Below, one piece after another: positions 24,901 through 35,539 of a stretch of 64,000 nt of DNA. The position numbers and the translations under genes are program-made. Below the pieces are notes generated by a model, which was not told the DNA's origin, did no database searches, and was given only the letters and a program-made list of their open reading frames with translations. Every line of letters starts with the position of its first letter. The stretch's first letter is position 1. The DNA comes from Telopea speciosissima (lineage: Eukaryota > Streptophyta > Magnoliopsida > Proteales > Proteaceae), in contig NC_057926.1 of NCBI RefSeq assembly GCF_018873765.1, forward strand, positions 52,619,878-52,683,877, in the 5' to 3' direction.

Positions 24901-27900
24901 TCAATCTCTTTATATTCTTAATCAACTCATATGATTCATTGATCTGGTTTTGTAGCCTAATTGCATCATATTGGCCATTTCTCCTGCAAATCAAGATATT
25001 GCCACTTCGGATGCCATAAAGCTTGCAAGAGAAGTTGATCCTTCAGGTATATTGAAGCTAAATTTTGTTTGTTTCTTATTATATAGTAAGGTTGTATTTC
25101 TTTGTCTACATGCTATATGTTCAAAATGGACGTATTTGATTCAAAGTTTTATTCAATTATGGCACTTTTTTTACTATTGTATTTTGTACTTTTTTTAGGT
25201 GACAGAACATTTGGAGTGTTGACAAAGCTTGATCTGATGGACAAGGGTACCAATGCTCTGGATGTACGGATCTTATTGTGGATGTGTATATAAAATTATG
25301 TGGGCTATACATGTTTTTTAAATGGACTTAACTTGGCTTTGTATTTTTTTTTTTTTTAATAATCTTTGCATTATTCTAAGGATGCTTGACGTTCTTGATA
25401 TTCTCATCATAAATGTTTTCCCTAATTCTGGAGAACTAAACTATTTGAAATATAATTTCTTGTTGTTTGTGAACATGGAAGGTTCTCGAAGGAAGATCCT
25501 ACAGACTGCAGCATCCCTGGGTTGGAATTGTCAACCGTTCACAAGCTGATATTAATAAGAATGTGGATATGATTGCTGCCCGTAGAAAGGAGGTCGAATA
25601 TTTCGAAAGTAGCAGTGATTATAGCCACTTGGCACATAAAATGGGATCAGAATATCTTGCAAAACTTCTATCTCAGGTAGATACCAATTGTTTTCTGGAT
25701 ATTTATTGATTTCTTTCCATTTTTATTGGCGACTGACTTAAAGTTGTCACTAACCTTGAATAACTTTTTTCATCAGCATTTGGAGATGGTAATCAGGCAG
25801 CGTATACCAAGTATTATAGCCTTAATAAATAAGACAATTGATGAGCTTAATGCAGAGTTAGACCGTCTTGGCAGGCCTATTGGATCAGATGGAGGGGTAA
25901 CAATTGAGAAACTATTTGGAATCAATTGTCCCAAAATATGTAATTACTTTCTAGCTTGATTTTATTACTCACACATTCTACCTGTTACAGGCCCAGCTGT
26001 ACACTATTCTTGACATGTGTCGTGCATTTGATCGTGTATTCAGGGAGCACCTGGATGGAGGGTAAATGAAAAAGAACTTTTTTGCATTTATTAATAATCT
26101 GCAAGCTGCAAAAGATCTGGATTGGTCCCAAACTTGAATGTTTAATTGGTTTGATTGTTTTTAAGCAAATGACATGGTGTTAATAAAATACTATAGTTTA
26201 ATTAATAATATTTTGAAGAGGGAAAGTAACCCACTTCTCTATCAATTCCAGGTTTCTCGGCATTCATTGCTTAAATAATACTAAGACTTTTGTACTATTA
26301 ATTATTTAATGTTAAGAGTCGTTTTTTATTCTGCAATGTTAGAAATATTTTGTTTTGTGGATTTGATGGTAATTCGTTAAGAAAGGATATATAAAACTAT
26401 GGTTGAGGGCAAGGGTGTACTAATTTTATGAGCATTATGTTACATTATGTTGTTTTCCCTTATGAGGAGATAATAAATGGCTGCAAAAGTATATCTCCTA
26501 TTATCAAATGGAAAGACTTGTCCACTGTTTTATTTGGTGGGAAATCTGGGTCTAAGGTGCACCCTGCACCCCTACCAGAATATATTCATCAGATGACGCA
26601 ACATTACAATTGAATTTTTGCAAAACATGCAGATCATTTTCCCTAGACATTATCCAAGTGTGTGCATGGTACTATCTTGTACTCAGTGAGTGTACAAGGT
26701 TTAGGATTTTGGTTTCGTCTGGGATTTCGATCCTAGTCAAAACCAAAATATACCACAAAAATGGCTGAAATGGCACCGAAATATGGTCCATTACAGTGAA
26801 AAAAACAGAAACATTGACCCCCCCCCCCCCAAAATCGCATGCCATTTCGTTTCGGTAAGTGTAGAAAGTAGAAACCGAAATATTTTGTCGAAATGTCTAC
26901 AAGGCTTTTACACTATTGATGCAAGGGATGCATTCATAATTTCAGTTCAATAGTTTGATCCAGTTGGCCTGCTGGAGTGGTCCTGATTTGGCTTGCTGGG
27001 TCCAAGTCACCTGTCTTATCATTTCAGTTCAATGGTTCTTGTAATTCCTCATCTCACTAATGATGGATAACATATTAGGATGTAGCTGGAAGTTTTATTT
27101 ACACACATTGGCTGAATTCTTAAACTCAAAGATTTAAGTTTCTGTATATACCAAGTGATTTTAAGTATACTCAATTTGTGTGATGGCATTTATTTTTCTT
27201 GTTCCGCTTTTATACCTATCTTGTCTTGTATATGTCATTCTGCTGCTTTTCCTTTGTGCACTTATATAGCCTGTGGCTCATCGGACTTTAGGCCAGAGAT
27301 CAAGTGCTGCCTTTATCTCCACCCCCTTGGGGGGGGGGGGGGGGAAACCTTTCCCACCCTTTAAGAAAAAATATTATTCTCCAAATGAAAGGGGGGGGGA
27401 GGTTGCCCCTTTAAACTGCTTGCCATTTTTTTGTAACTGAATACTCAAATTTGTTCCCTCTCTAGAATAAACAATTCAAGTTCTCAGTTTCTTTCCAGTG
27501 TAAACCGCTGCTTTAACTTCACAGAAATATTACCTGAAATCACTCCAGTTACTGAAAGGATTCTCAGGACACAATAATTTATTGTTTAATGTGGGTAAAT
27601 ATTTATTTGTATCTCTCATCTCTTCCAAGTTTCCCATGTCTATTATAAGCAAACTAAAATGATAAACTATTAAGTTATTCTATAGATTTTTACTGTTTCT
27701 CGACTCAAAACTCTTTTTATTTTTATTGAACACCATTTTGATTCTAAATCAAATATTGCAGCTCGTATAATGTTTCAGGGACTTTTTTAAGCACATCATG
27801 TTAGCTCATTGCATCCAATACGTTGGTAGTTGGTACATCTGTGACAGCGTTGACTTAAAACAGTGTCTAGAAATCAAGTCTTGAATTACATCTTTTCTAC

Positions 27901-30900
27901 TGCTCTCAAGGCAGCGTTTGCTTTTCTCCATCAAAGCATGCATAGTTAATGAATACTTCGCTTCTTTCAGGAGACCTGGTGGAGATCGGATATATGGGGT
28001 TTTTGATAATCAATTACCAGCAGCTCTGAAGAAGCTTCCTTTTGATCGACATCTTGCTACACAAAATGTTCGAAAAGTTGTTTCAGAAGCAGATGGTTAT
28101 CAGCCCCATTTGATTGCTCCAGAACAGGCATACAGAAGGCTTATTGATAGTTCTCTTGGATATTTTAAAGGCCCAGCTGAAGCCTCAGTTGATGCTGTAA
28201 TACTCTGGTTTTAGTTTCTTCATATGATATTGTGGCTTTGCAATGCTAAGCTGGTCTTAGGACCACGGTGTATCCCAGCTGGTTCACCATTTAACCTCAA
28301 CTTAGGGCAAGCATCATATAGTCCTTTTTCCAGCTTAGCATTTCTTATTTTAAATTTAATGTACAACTTTGTTTGTAAATAGGTTCCTGTTAAAATCTCA
28401 GTTGATAATATTCTTTTATTGGTTTGATTATTCTTATTCGTCATTGCCCCACAGCCTTGTGGATGGTTTTTTGTAATATTTTGTTCAGTCATGATATATA
28501 TATATATATATATTTGAAATTAATAAAATCATTATCTTTCATAATATCATGTTTTGATTAAGAAAAGATATTTAAAATTTCTAAATAGCCCAAAGTACAT
28601 GACAAATAGTTTATGTATTGAGTAGAAACTTTCCAAAACCCTGGTATTCTATTTGTTTGCTCCTGTGGTGCATATTCCAAAGACTCCAAGTGGGTAAAGT
28701 TCGTTATTTTATTTTTGCACTAAGTGATCTCAAAATGCTCTTTTGACATTATAAGCTCAACTGAAGTTCTACTAAACATGAATTTTTCTATATATCCTCA
28801 TTGATTAGGCTTATCTTTTTTCAGGTGCACATGGTTTTGAAAGATCTTGTTCGAAAGTCTATAGGTGAGACAGAGGTGAGTAATCTGTGGTTGGAGAAAA
28901 CTGTTTGCAGGAGTGAATTTTGTGAATATGATGCTTGTTTTACATAATTTTGTGCATCGTTTCTAATCTTGAGAAAGCTCTATACAAAGTTTTGAGAATA
29001 ATTGTGATTTTAAGCTTGATAAAGGGCGTACCCAGTGCACGAGGCTCCTGCCACTGTGGGGTCTGGGGAGGGTCATAATGTACGCAGCCTTACCCCTGCT
29101 TTTGCAGAGAGGCTGTTTCCAGACTCGAACCTGTGACCACTTGGTCACAATGGAGCAACCTTACCGTTTCACCAAGGCCCACCCTCTGATTTTAAGCTTG
29201 ATAAACTAGCAAAAAAGAACTGTCCTTTCTTTGTTACCATATAACTTAATGCTTCATTTCAAATGTACTGCCGATTTTTTTCTATCAACTGGAGTCATTG
29301 GCATTAAAAGCATGAATCGCTGAATCATTCGTATAGTAAGCTTACCCAAATGGCTGAATCGCTTGTATGGTACATTTAGCTGAGTCCTGAAAACTTTGAA
29401 AAGTTCAAGACAATTATCTCAACCATGATGCCTCCTCAGTAGTAAGTATAAGCAGCATGGATCCAAATTTAAAAGGTAGTGGCCAAGAAAACATTGAAAA
29501 GATCAAGACAATTATCTCAACCATGATGACTCATCAGTAGGAATAGTATAAACAGAATGGATCCAAATTAAATAGAAGTCTTTTCAAGAAACATTGACCT
29601 CATGTAATTGTAAGAAAATGTCGTGTAAATTCTAAGAATAAGTCTTCCTCTTTCAATTAATAAAAAAAGATATTTGATGCTTCAAATAATTCTAGATGAT
29701 TTTATGGTCTTTTAAATTGTCACTCTATGTAACTTCTTTCATGATGCCAGCTTGTTAGGTTTGAACTATCTACGATTGTCGATACCACAAAATAATAAAA
29801 TAAAACATGTATTAGCCCACTAACCAACCTGCTTAACTATTATTAGAAGATAAAATCTCAAGAACCGATGACCTTATTAAATGAGCCTTCTTTTTTGCAA
29901 ATAAATATAAATTAAGAATGTGAAAAAGAAGGAAAAAAATCTATTTTTGTTTCCTTCTTACTTTTCTGAAGCTTCCAATGTGGATGCCTAGTTGTTCACT
30001 GCGACATAAATGGTTTCTGCATAAAATTTGATACACATACAAATACTATCTTCATGAGATTAGGTATCTAAACCAACAGCACAAATCTATATGACATAAG
30101 TGGAGCAGTCTAATTCTGAGTGTAAGTGCCTTTGCTTCCTTTGAGTATATTGCTATGAGTGGTCTTTTCTTCCAGATTGTTATTTTATGGCATTTTACAG
30201 GAGTTGAAGCGGTTCCCATCACTACAAGCTGACATAGCTGCAGCAGCAGGAGAAGCATTGGAAAGATTCCGTGATGATAGCAGGAAAACAGTTCTACGAC
30301 TGGTGGACATGGAATCTAGTTATCTGACCGTGGAATTCTTCCGGAAGCTCCCCACGGAGCCAGAGAAGAGCTCGAATCCCACAGCCTCCAATTCCAATAC
30401 GGACCGATATTCGGAGAACCATTTCCGAAGGATTGGTGTGGTGTTTGCTCTTTATTTTGCTTTCTCTTACATGGATTTATGGATTCACACCTCAAAGAAA
30501 TGGTGTTTTGTGGAGTTTGTGCATGTTCTATGTTCTAACTACTGACATATAAGTCCATGGATTGTTTGCAGGGTCAAATGTCTCAGCTTATGTGGGCATG
30601 ATCTGTGATACATTAAAAAATTCCATCCCCAAGGCTGTCGTTTATTGTCAAGTTCGAGAAGCAAAACGCAACCTGCTCAATCGTTTTTATGCTCTACTTG
30701 GAAAAAAAGAGGTAAAGTGTCTACCATTTTAATATTGCAGTTTCTACTTTAGTACATAGATTCCTTTTAAGATTCCTAGTTCAGGTAGTGTGGCCTTGCA
30801 AGGTTTAGACAAGGCTACTAATCTAGTCTGATGGGTGGGGTTCTATCTGACGCTATCATCGTTATATCTGGGAAGAGAAAGGGTGTAAAAAGTTGTCGAT

Positions 30901-31558
30901 GCATGTTTGAATGTTCAAGGAAGCCTTTTGGAAGAAAATCTTCTTGTTTAGAGAAAATAAGGAGAAATGTGAAGTTTGTCCCAAAATACTAATTGACATC
31001 ATTTCACTAATGCTCATCTTTTTAAATCCACCAGTGCCAAAGGTCCAAATACTTTTATGGTTCACCCAAGTAGTAAGCCCCAAAACTGGAGAAATGGTCC
31101 CTGCCAGATAGACTAGGCGACCTAACTGGTGTTTCTGGCCATAAGAAAAGGAAGTATAGTAGGATTTTGGTCAGCAAAGGAAGATAGCAAGTTATGGAGA
31201 TCTCTCACCTTTTGTTTTTCACTTACAAGTTAAAGCAAATGTCATTAATTTTTCTAATTGATTTCTGCAATCTAAAACATGTCTCACCAAGGTTTTATCC
31301 AAATGTTTCCAGTTGTATATGCAAAGGAAAAGAAATTAAACTGACTTCAGACACAAAATGTAAAATAAACCTTTAGTGATCTTATTGTTAAAAAGGTATT
31401 GAAGTAGTCATTTAAATTGGTTTTCTATACAGAAGCAGCAGCTAGGGGCGATGTTAGATGAGGATCCAGGACTCATGGAGAAGAGGGATGGTTTAGCTAA
31501 GAAGCTTGAGCTTTACAAGAAAGCTAGGGATGAAATTGACAGTGTGGCATGGAAATGA
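18953..31558 (+). CDS. DRP1: Dynamin-related protein 1 (DRP1C/DRP1E-like GTPase), 16 exons
   Basis: Exons: 18953-19081, 19174-19237, 19375-19482, 21955-22056, 22790-22840, 22943-23004, 24956-25046, 25199-25263, 25482-25676, 25777-25896, 25991-26061, 27971-28196, 28825-28875, 30201-30435, 30572-30711, 31433-31558. All introns are GT-AG, giving 611 aa (Arabidopsis DRP1C is 614). The GTPase domain has the P-loop GGQSSGKSS (split by intron 1 after GGQ), the switch Thr in GSGIVTRRP, DLPG and TKLD, all intact. A middle domain ([47 protein letters not shown]) and GED ([17 protein letters not shown] to EIDSVAWK) follow. As in all DRP1s there is no PH domain. DRP1 proteins assemble on membranes and drive clathrin-mediated endocytosis and cell-plate maturation. 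The protein shares words with both Arabidopsis DRP1C ([20 protein letters not shown], shared by both) and DRP1E (GTNALD-like, VDK), so I leave the isoform open. A SINE sits in intron 13 and an LTR fragment in intron 6; neither touches exons. Likely polyadenylation signal AATAAA at 31684. Confidence 0.96.
20770..20822 (-). mobile_element. Au-like SINE head fragment (DRP1 intron 3)
   Basis: Reverse-complement head of the SINE (GGTGCTCCCGCCACTGCGGG... CATAATGTTTGCAGCC on the minus strand), truncated at both sides. It lies within a larger stretch (20640-21170) rich in TTACCCGCCT/GGTAAG words that may itself be an unclassified element. Confidence 0.7.
21781..21795. repeat. Poly-C tract (C15) in DRP1 intron 3
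   Basis: Uninterrupted run of 15 C within intron 3 (19483-21954). It is one of a series of long G/C homopolymers in this window. Confidence 0.95.
23556..24030 (+). mobile_element. LTR-like fragment (family L1, copy B) in DRP1 intron 6
   Basis: Opens with GGCTTATTTTT...GGAAATAAGCC, followed by TTGGGTTGGGTTCTATACATG and CCAATGGGTTTTCATTGTAATG, as in copies A and C. No retroviral coding region is attached. It lies wholly inside intron 6 (23005-24955), in sense orientation. A TATGGTGATCCCAG block near 23975 corresponds to the 3760 block of copy A. The right limit is uncertain. Confidence 0.6.
26818..26830. repeat. Poly-C tract (C13) in DRP1 intron 11
   Basis: Thirteen C in a row inside intron 11 (26062-27970). 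The surrounding 26700-26900 segment has GAAAT/TTTCGGTTTCG words and may be a decayed repeat. A G16 tract at 27329-27344 lies in the same intron. Confidence 0.9.
27329..27344. repeat. Poly-G tract (G16) in DRP1 intron 11
   Basis: Sixteen G in a row after CACCCCCTT. It is within intron 11, about 630 bp before exon 12. Confidence 0.95.
28493..28516. repeat. (AT)n microsatellite in DRP1 intron 12
   Basis: About ten AT dinucleotides within intron 12 (28197-28824). Confidence 0.85.
29024..29186 (+). mobile_element. Full-length Au-like SINE with 19-bp target duplication
   Basis: A 163-bp SINE starting GGGCGTACCCAGTGCACGAG and ending CAAGGCCCACCCTC. It contains the internal promoter-like boxes typical of tRNA-derived SINEs (an A-box-like GGGGTCTGGGGAGGG region and a B-box-like GACTCGAACC-type word followed by GTGACCACTTGGTCACAATGG). 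It is bounded by a perfect 19-bp direct repeat, TGATTTTAAGCTTGATAAA (29005-29023 and 29187-29205), the signature of target-primed retrotransposition. It lies in DRP1 intron 13 in sense orientation. The perfect duplication suggests a fairly recent insertion. Confidence 0.93.
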
Positions 31559-31754
31559 AGAGAATGGATGCGGATGGTCATTCTTTCAAATGCCTTTGGT
31601 TTTACACATACACATTGCCACATACCACTATGTACACTAATCAGTTATTGTGCTATTATTCTTTTATTATAAAAGCCCACATGAATAAAGATCTTAGACT
31701 TGGGCTTGCATTTCATTAGCTCCCCTCACCCCTCCCCAAGCATGATACAAAAAG

Positions 31755-31893
31755 GGGCTCCCGCCACTGCAGGTCTAAGGAGGGGCAGATATGTACACAG
31801 CCTTACCCCCTTTTTGCAGAGAGGTTGTTTCTGCGACCACCAGGTCTCAATGGAGCAACCTTACCGTTATGTTGAGGCCTGCCCTATCCCCAA
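31755..31893 (+). mobile_element. Au-like SINE, degenerate copy
   Basis: Recognisable order of blocks: GGCTCCCGCCACTGCAGG, TATGTACACAGCCTTACCCC, TTTGCAGAGAGG, CAATGGAGCAACCTTACCG, with small deletions and a missing 5' head. It lies about 70 bp after the DRP1 polyadenylation signal. Confidence 0.8.
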
Positions 31894-32305
31894 GGTATGA
31901 TACATACATGGATAAACAACTTCTCTGATTTTGTTTTCTTCATTTTAGAATTCAATGTAGTCATCTTCTTGATTATAAATAGTTTGGGGGTATTGAACCT
32001 ATGAATATTTGTGAGTGCATTTTTAGTCTACAATCTTTATAATCTCCAATGGTATGTGGATGTTCTTCACACAACAAGTTTGTTACAAAAGAGAGAATAA
32101 TAACAGGGAGAATGATGTACATACAAGCAGTGTGTATTGAAATCTCGTACGCTATCACTTGTTGACCATCGGTTAGGTTTCAAACCGCAGTTTTGATGAT
32201 TTATTTCAAGTACATATGGCCAATGTAAATGGTATGTGAACAAAATTACGGTTGTATGGAATACGATAAGATAGATTGGGTATATAAATTATTGGAGAGG
32301 GATAG
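31894..32305. other. DRP1 3' flank, no gene
   Basis: I see no gene and no recognised repeat in this piece. Confidence 0.5.
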
Positions 32306-32448
32306 GTATGCTAGCGGTATATGGTATGCTAGCACCCTATGTGTGTACCTCTCTTTTCCCTCTTGTGAAATGACTCGCTTACCCTTCAAAGGAGGGAAGA
32401 GAGAGATAGACACATAGGATGCTAGCATACAGTATATCACTAACATGC
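32306..32448. mobile_element. Fold-back MITE (143 bp, palindromic)
   Basis: The left half (GTATGCTAGCGGTATATGGT, then ATGCTAGCACCCTATGTGTG) is the inverse of the right half (CACATAGGATGCTAGCATAC, then AGTATATCACTAACATGC). The arms are about 58 bp and separated by a short centre. No coding capacity. Superfamily not assigned because I cannot fix the target duplication. Confidence 0.75.
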
Positions 32449-32666
32449 TCAGCCTTTACCATAAATCTATTGGACGTATGGGAAAGTTACTTTTACATCC
32501 CCAATTTTGTACCATATTTTTTCACTTCCTAAATTACCCCTTTCTTCTCTTTCCTCTTCATTTCCTGTACATTCTTCTCCGGATAGGTACCTATTCTTCC
32601 TGGTATTCTCTGGCAGTTCTTTCCCTCTCTGCTCCTCTCTTTTGATGATCTCTCTCTTTCTTCTCC

Positions 32667-33195
32667 CCATTATTCCTCTCTCTCTCACACACACACAGCT
32701 CCTATGTCATTGTTACGTACAAGTTGGAAGGGCTGAGTTTCATGGCTCTTGCATGGCAATTACGCAAATGTCATGGGAATAGGTACATGGCTAGAAGGGA
32801 AGTTACAACTGATTGTGTGGTTATAGGGATTTATTGTATGTAAATGGGTTATGTAGGGATATGGGTTAGTTGCTGTTTGTTTGTTTTTATTTTTTGATGA
32901 ACAGGGATATGGGTTAGTTGTTATTCATTCTCCCATTATTCCTCTCTCTCTCACACACACACAGCTCCTATGTCATTGTTACGTACAAGTTGGAAGGGCT
33001 GAGTTTCATGGCTCTTGCATGGCAATTACGCAAATGTCATGGGAATAGGTACATGGCTAGAAGGGAAGTTACAACTGATTGTGTGGTTATAGGGATTTAT
33101 TGTATGTAAATGGGTTATGTAGGGATATGGGTTAGTTGCTGTTTGTTTGTTTTTATTTTTTTGATGAACAGGGATATGGGTTAGTTGTTATTCAT
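32667..33195 (+). repeat. 266/267-bp tandem duplication, near identical
   Basis: Copy 1 runs from about 32667 to 32932 and copy 2 from about 32933 to 33195. Each contains CCTCTCTCTCTCACACACAC, a TACGTACAAGTTGGAAGG block and two GGGATATGGGTTAGTTG words. The only difference I see is one extra T in a T run near 33158. The near-identity implies a very recent duplication, or an assembly artefact. Confidence 0.9.
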
Positions 33196-33361
33196 GGGAG
33201 TTGTGGTTAGTAGAAGTTATTAGTGGTTGCCATATTTTGTTATTGTAACCATTGTAATCACTTATCTTTGAGAAACGAGGCCAAGCTTCCTCGGTATAGC
33301 CAAAGTTATCCTATTTTTCCCTCTCTTTTTCAATTTTCTCTCTTCTCCCTTTCGTGTAAAA

Positions 33362-33521
33362 GGGCGTATCCAGTGCATGAGGTTCCCGCCATTGCAGGGT
33401 CTGGGGAGGGTCATAATGTACGCAGCCTTACCCCAGTTTTTGCAAAGAGGCTGTTTCTAGACTCAACCCATGACCACTTGATCACAATGGAGCAACCTGA
33501 CCCTTGTACCAAGGCCCTCTC
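33362..33521 (+). mobile_element. Au-like SINE, near full length
   Basis: Starts GGGCGTATCCAGTGCATGAG and ends ...CCAAGGCCCTCTC, about 160 bp, with all internal blocks in order. No clean target duplication could be read. Confidence 0.88.
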
Positions 33522-33641
33522 AACATTGATACGTGAGGGGTTGTTTCTTCTTCCTCTCGTGTATGTATCAATATTCAGCCCTTTCAACTTGTACCTAATA
33601 ATTGGTACCAGGATGCCAATAACTTGCCCTAATAATAATAA

Positions 33642-33799
33642 GGGGAAAGTTTTCATACACGGCCGTGTAAGCATGCATGGTCATGCCCCCTCTCATAAAG
33701 AGTTGGCAAAGTCATAAACCCCCACCCATTAATTAATGCCTTGAAACTCTCACCCTCTCACATACACGGCTTACACAGTCGTATATGAAAATTTTCCCC
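33642..33799. mobile_element. GGGGAAA...TTTTCCCC MITE (158 bp), first of the TAATAATAA row
   Basis: Left end GGGGAAAGTTTTCATACACG and right end GTATATGAAAATTTTCCCC are inverted repeats of about 30 bp with few mismatches. Flanks are identical 12-bp TAATAATAATAA (33630-33641 and 33800-33811). Because the flank is itself a TAA microsatellite, the true duplication length cannot be fixed; 9 bp is possible. The MULE at 33812 abuts it directly across that spacer. Confidence 0.82.
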
Positions 33800-33811
33800 T
33801 AATAATAATAA

Positions 33812-35272
33812 GGGTTTTTCACAATTACCATCCCAAAAACTTTGATATCTACTATTACCCTCCTAAAAATTTTCAAACAACTATTACCCTCACTTGTTGC
33901 ATACTAATAACTAACTGGCCCCCACCGTTACATACCCGTAACGAAAAGGATTAGTTGTGAGAATGTGCCGTTGTCACGAATTTTTTAGGACCAAAATGCC
34001 CTTTTAGGGTGGTAATTGGAAAAAAAAAAACCCACCCGATCACCGTTCCTTCTTCTTCTTCCTCCTCCTCTGCAACCCCAACCGCCCCAATCTCTCTCTA
34101 GCTCTCTTTCCAAGACCTCCTCCTCTATACCCAAAAAACGAAAGAGAGGTTTCTGCTTTTCCCAGCGTCTTTACCTTTTAAAGTGACACCTAACGCGTAT
34201 AGTTTTTAACCCACCCAACGCCCACCATCTCCACCTCTTTCACTCCTACACTCTCTTCTCCCCTGCTTCCATCATTCTCACTTTCCCTCCATTCTCTCTT
34301 TCTTGCTCTCTCTGCAACCGAAGAAGACAACTACTGAAGAGAGAATTAAACAGGAAAAGTGAAAAGCGAGGGAAAATATAGAAAGAAAACAAATACCTTA
34401 ATTGCTCTGCTCCATTGATGGTTGAGAATCCGAGAGCTTTTCTTCCAATGCAAGCCTGAAATTCCACTTCTTTTGCTCTCTAGATCCACTCTGTTACTTT
34501 CCTTGTCTCTTTTAGCTTTAAGGTATGATCAATTCTTTACTCTTTACTTCTGTTTGAATTGCGTTTCCCTAATTTATTTCTCTGCATTTTCTTTTCATTT
34601 AAAAATTTCCTGGCTCGTCAGTGGTGTCCGCCGTCCGATGATTTTTTATTTGGAAAGGGAGGTTAAAAAAAAGGAGGAAACCTTTTGTTCTTCGATTGTA
34701 TCTTTGGTGATTTTTTTTCTCTTGAGCTTCTCCGTTCCTCGTATTGGATACCTTTTTAAGCATTTCCGGTGGACTGGATTATGTTTTGGATTGCTATAAT
34801 TTTGTTCCGGTGAATGGACGAGAAGGTTCAAGGTAAAGAACAGGCATGGAGTCATTTCTTCTCTAATCGGTTGCTGCTCACTGGATTAATGCAGAAACCT
34901 CTCTTTCGTTTTTTGGGTATAGAGAAGGAGGTCTTGGAAAGAGAGCTAGAGAGAGATTGGGGCGGTTGGGGTTGCAGAGGAGGAAGAAGAAGAAGGAGAA
35001 GAAGAAGAAGAAGAAGAAGAAGGAGGAGGAGGAGGAGGGAGGTGATGGGGTGGGTTTTTTTTTTACAATTACTACCCCAAAAGGATATTTTGATCCTAGA
35101 AAATTCTTGACAACGACACACTCTCACGACTAATCTTCTCCGTTATAGATATGTAACGGTGGGGGTCAGTTAGTTATTAGTATGCAACAGAAGAGGGTAA
35201 TAGTTGTTTGAAAATTTTTAGGGAAATAATAGTAAATATCAAAGTTTTTGGGATGATAATTATAAAAAACCC
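33812..35272. mobile_element. Mutator-like element (1461 bp) with long inverted repeats and host-like cargo
   Basis: Left TIR 33812-34156 (345 bp) and right TIR 34891-35272 (382 bp, enlarged by a GAA/GGA expansion) are inverse copies along their whole length. They start GGGTTTTT and end AAAAAACCC, and share ACTAATAACTAACTG-like, CCCACCGTTACAT and GAGAGGTTTCTGC blocks. A 9-bp TAATAATAA flanks both sides (33803-33811 and 35273-35281). Long TIRs plus a 9-bp duplication are the Mutator pattern. There is no transposase. The 734-bp interior (34157-34890) does not look like transposon sequence. It has a CT-rich leader, an AAG|GTATGATC donor near 34522, a T-rich intron-like stretch, and a small exon-like piece ATGGACGAGAAGGTTCAAG|GTAAAG near 34814. 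This suggests a Pack-MULE carrying the 5' end of a host gene, identity unknown. Confidence 0.85.
34981..35041 (+). repeat. GAA/GGA microsatellite in the right TIR of the MULE
   Basis: A purine-only (GAA)n then (GGA)n tract. The matching left TIR has only a short (TTC)n/(CTC)n version near 34049-34070, so the expansion happened after insertion. The open frames over it on both strands (poly-Arg and poly-Leu) are artefacts. Confidence 0.9.
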
Positions 35273-35299
35273 TAATAATAATAATAATAATAATAATAA

Positions 35300-35398
35300 G
35301 GGACAAGATTCCCTACACATGCCCCCTCACATGAACATTGATATGTGAGAAGGTTTGAAATTTCATTTGTAAGCTCACATTGTGTACTATTTTTACCC
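35300..35398. mobile_element. GGG...CCC short element, third of the TAATAATAA row
   Basis: It begins GGGACAAGATTCCCTACACA and ends TACTATTTTTACCC, flanked by (TAA)n at the left and TAATAATAATTA at the right (35399-35410). Inverse similarity of the ends is weak (GGG, then scattered matches through ACACA). Called mainly from its position and its GGG/CCC ends. Confidence 0.4.
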
Positions 35399-35416
35399 TA
35401 ATAATAATTAGGGAGA

Positions 35417-35539
35417 ATGTTCTCTATGCCGGGGCCACAGGCTACACCCAGACATGGGGGTGGGCACAATGACCACCCTACCCCCTGAGTGGCAGGCCCA
35501 TGTGTCTAGGCGGTGATTGCGCTGCGGCATAGAGAACAT
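35417..35539. mobile_element. MITE with perfect 15-bp inverted repeats, fourth of the row
   Basis: ATGTTCTCTATGCCG (35417-35431) and CGGCATAGAGAACAT (35525-35539) are exact inverses. The interior is GC-rich and non-coding. GTGTCTAGG-like words in it recur in fold-back-like pieces near 16408 and 57445, so it probably belongs to a family. Confidence 0.75.

Noticed and set aside
34814-35127. Poly-Arg and poly-Leu open frames
   Set aside because: Both are readings of the GAA/GGA microsatellite in the MULE inverted repeat.
35300-35398. A full MITE with long inverted repeats in the third unit of the TAATAATAA row
   Set aside because: Only GGG/CCC and scattered bases match; kept as a low-confidence element rather than a firm MITE.
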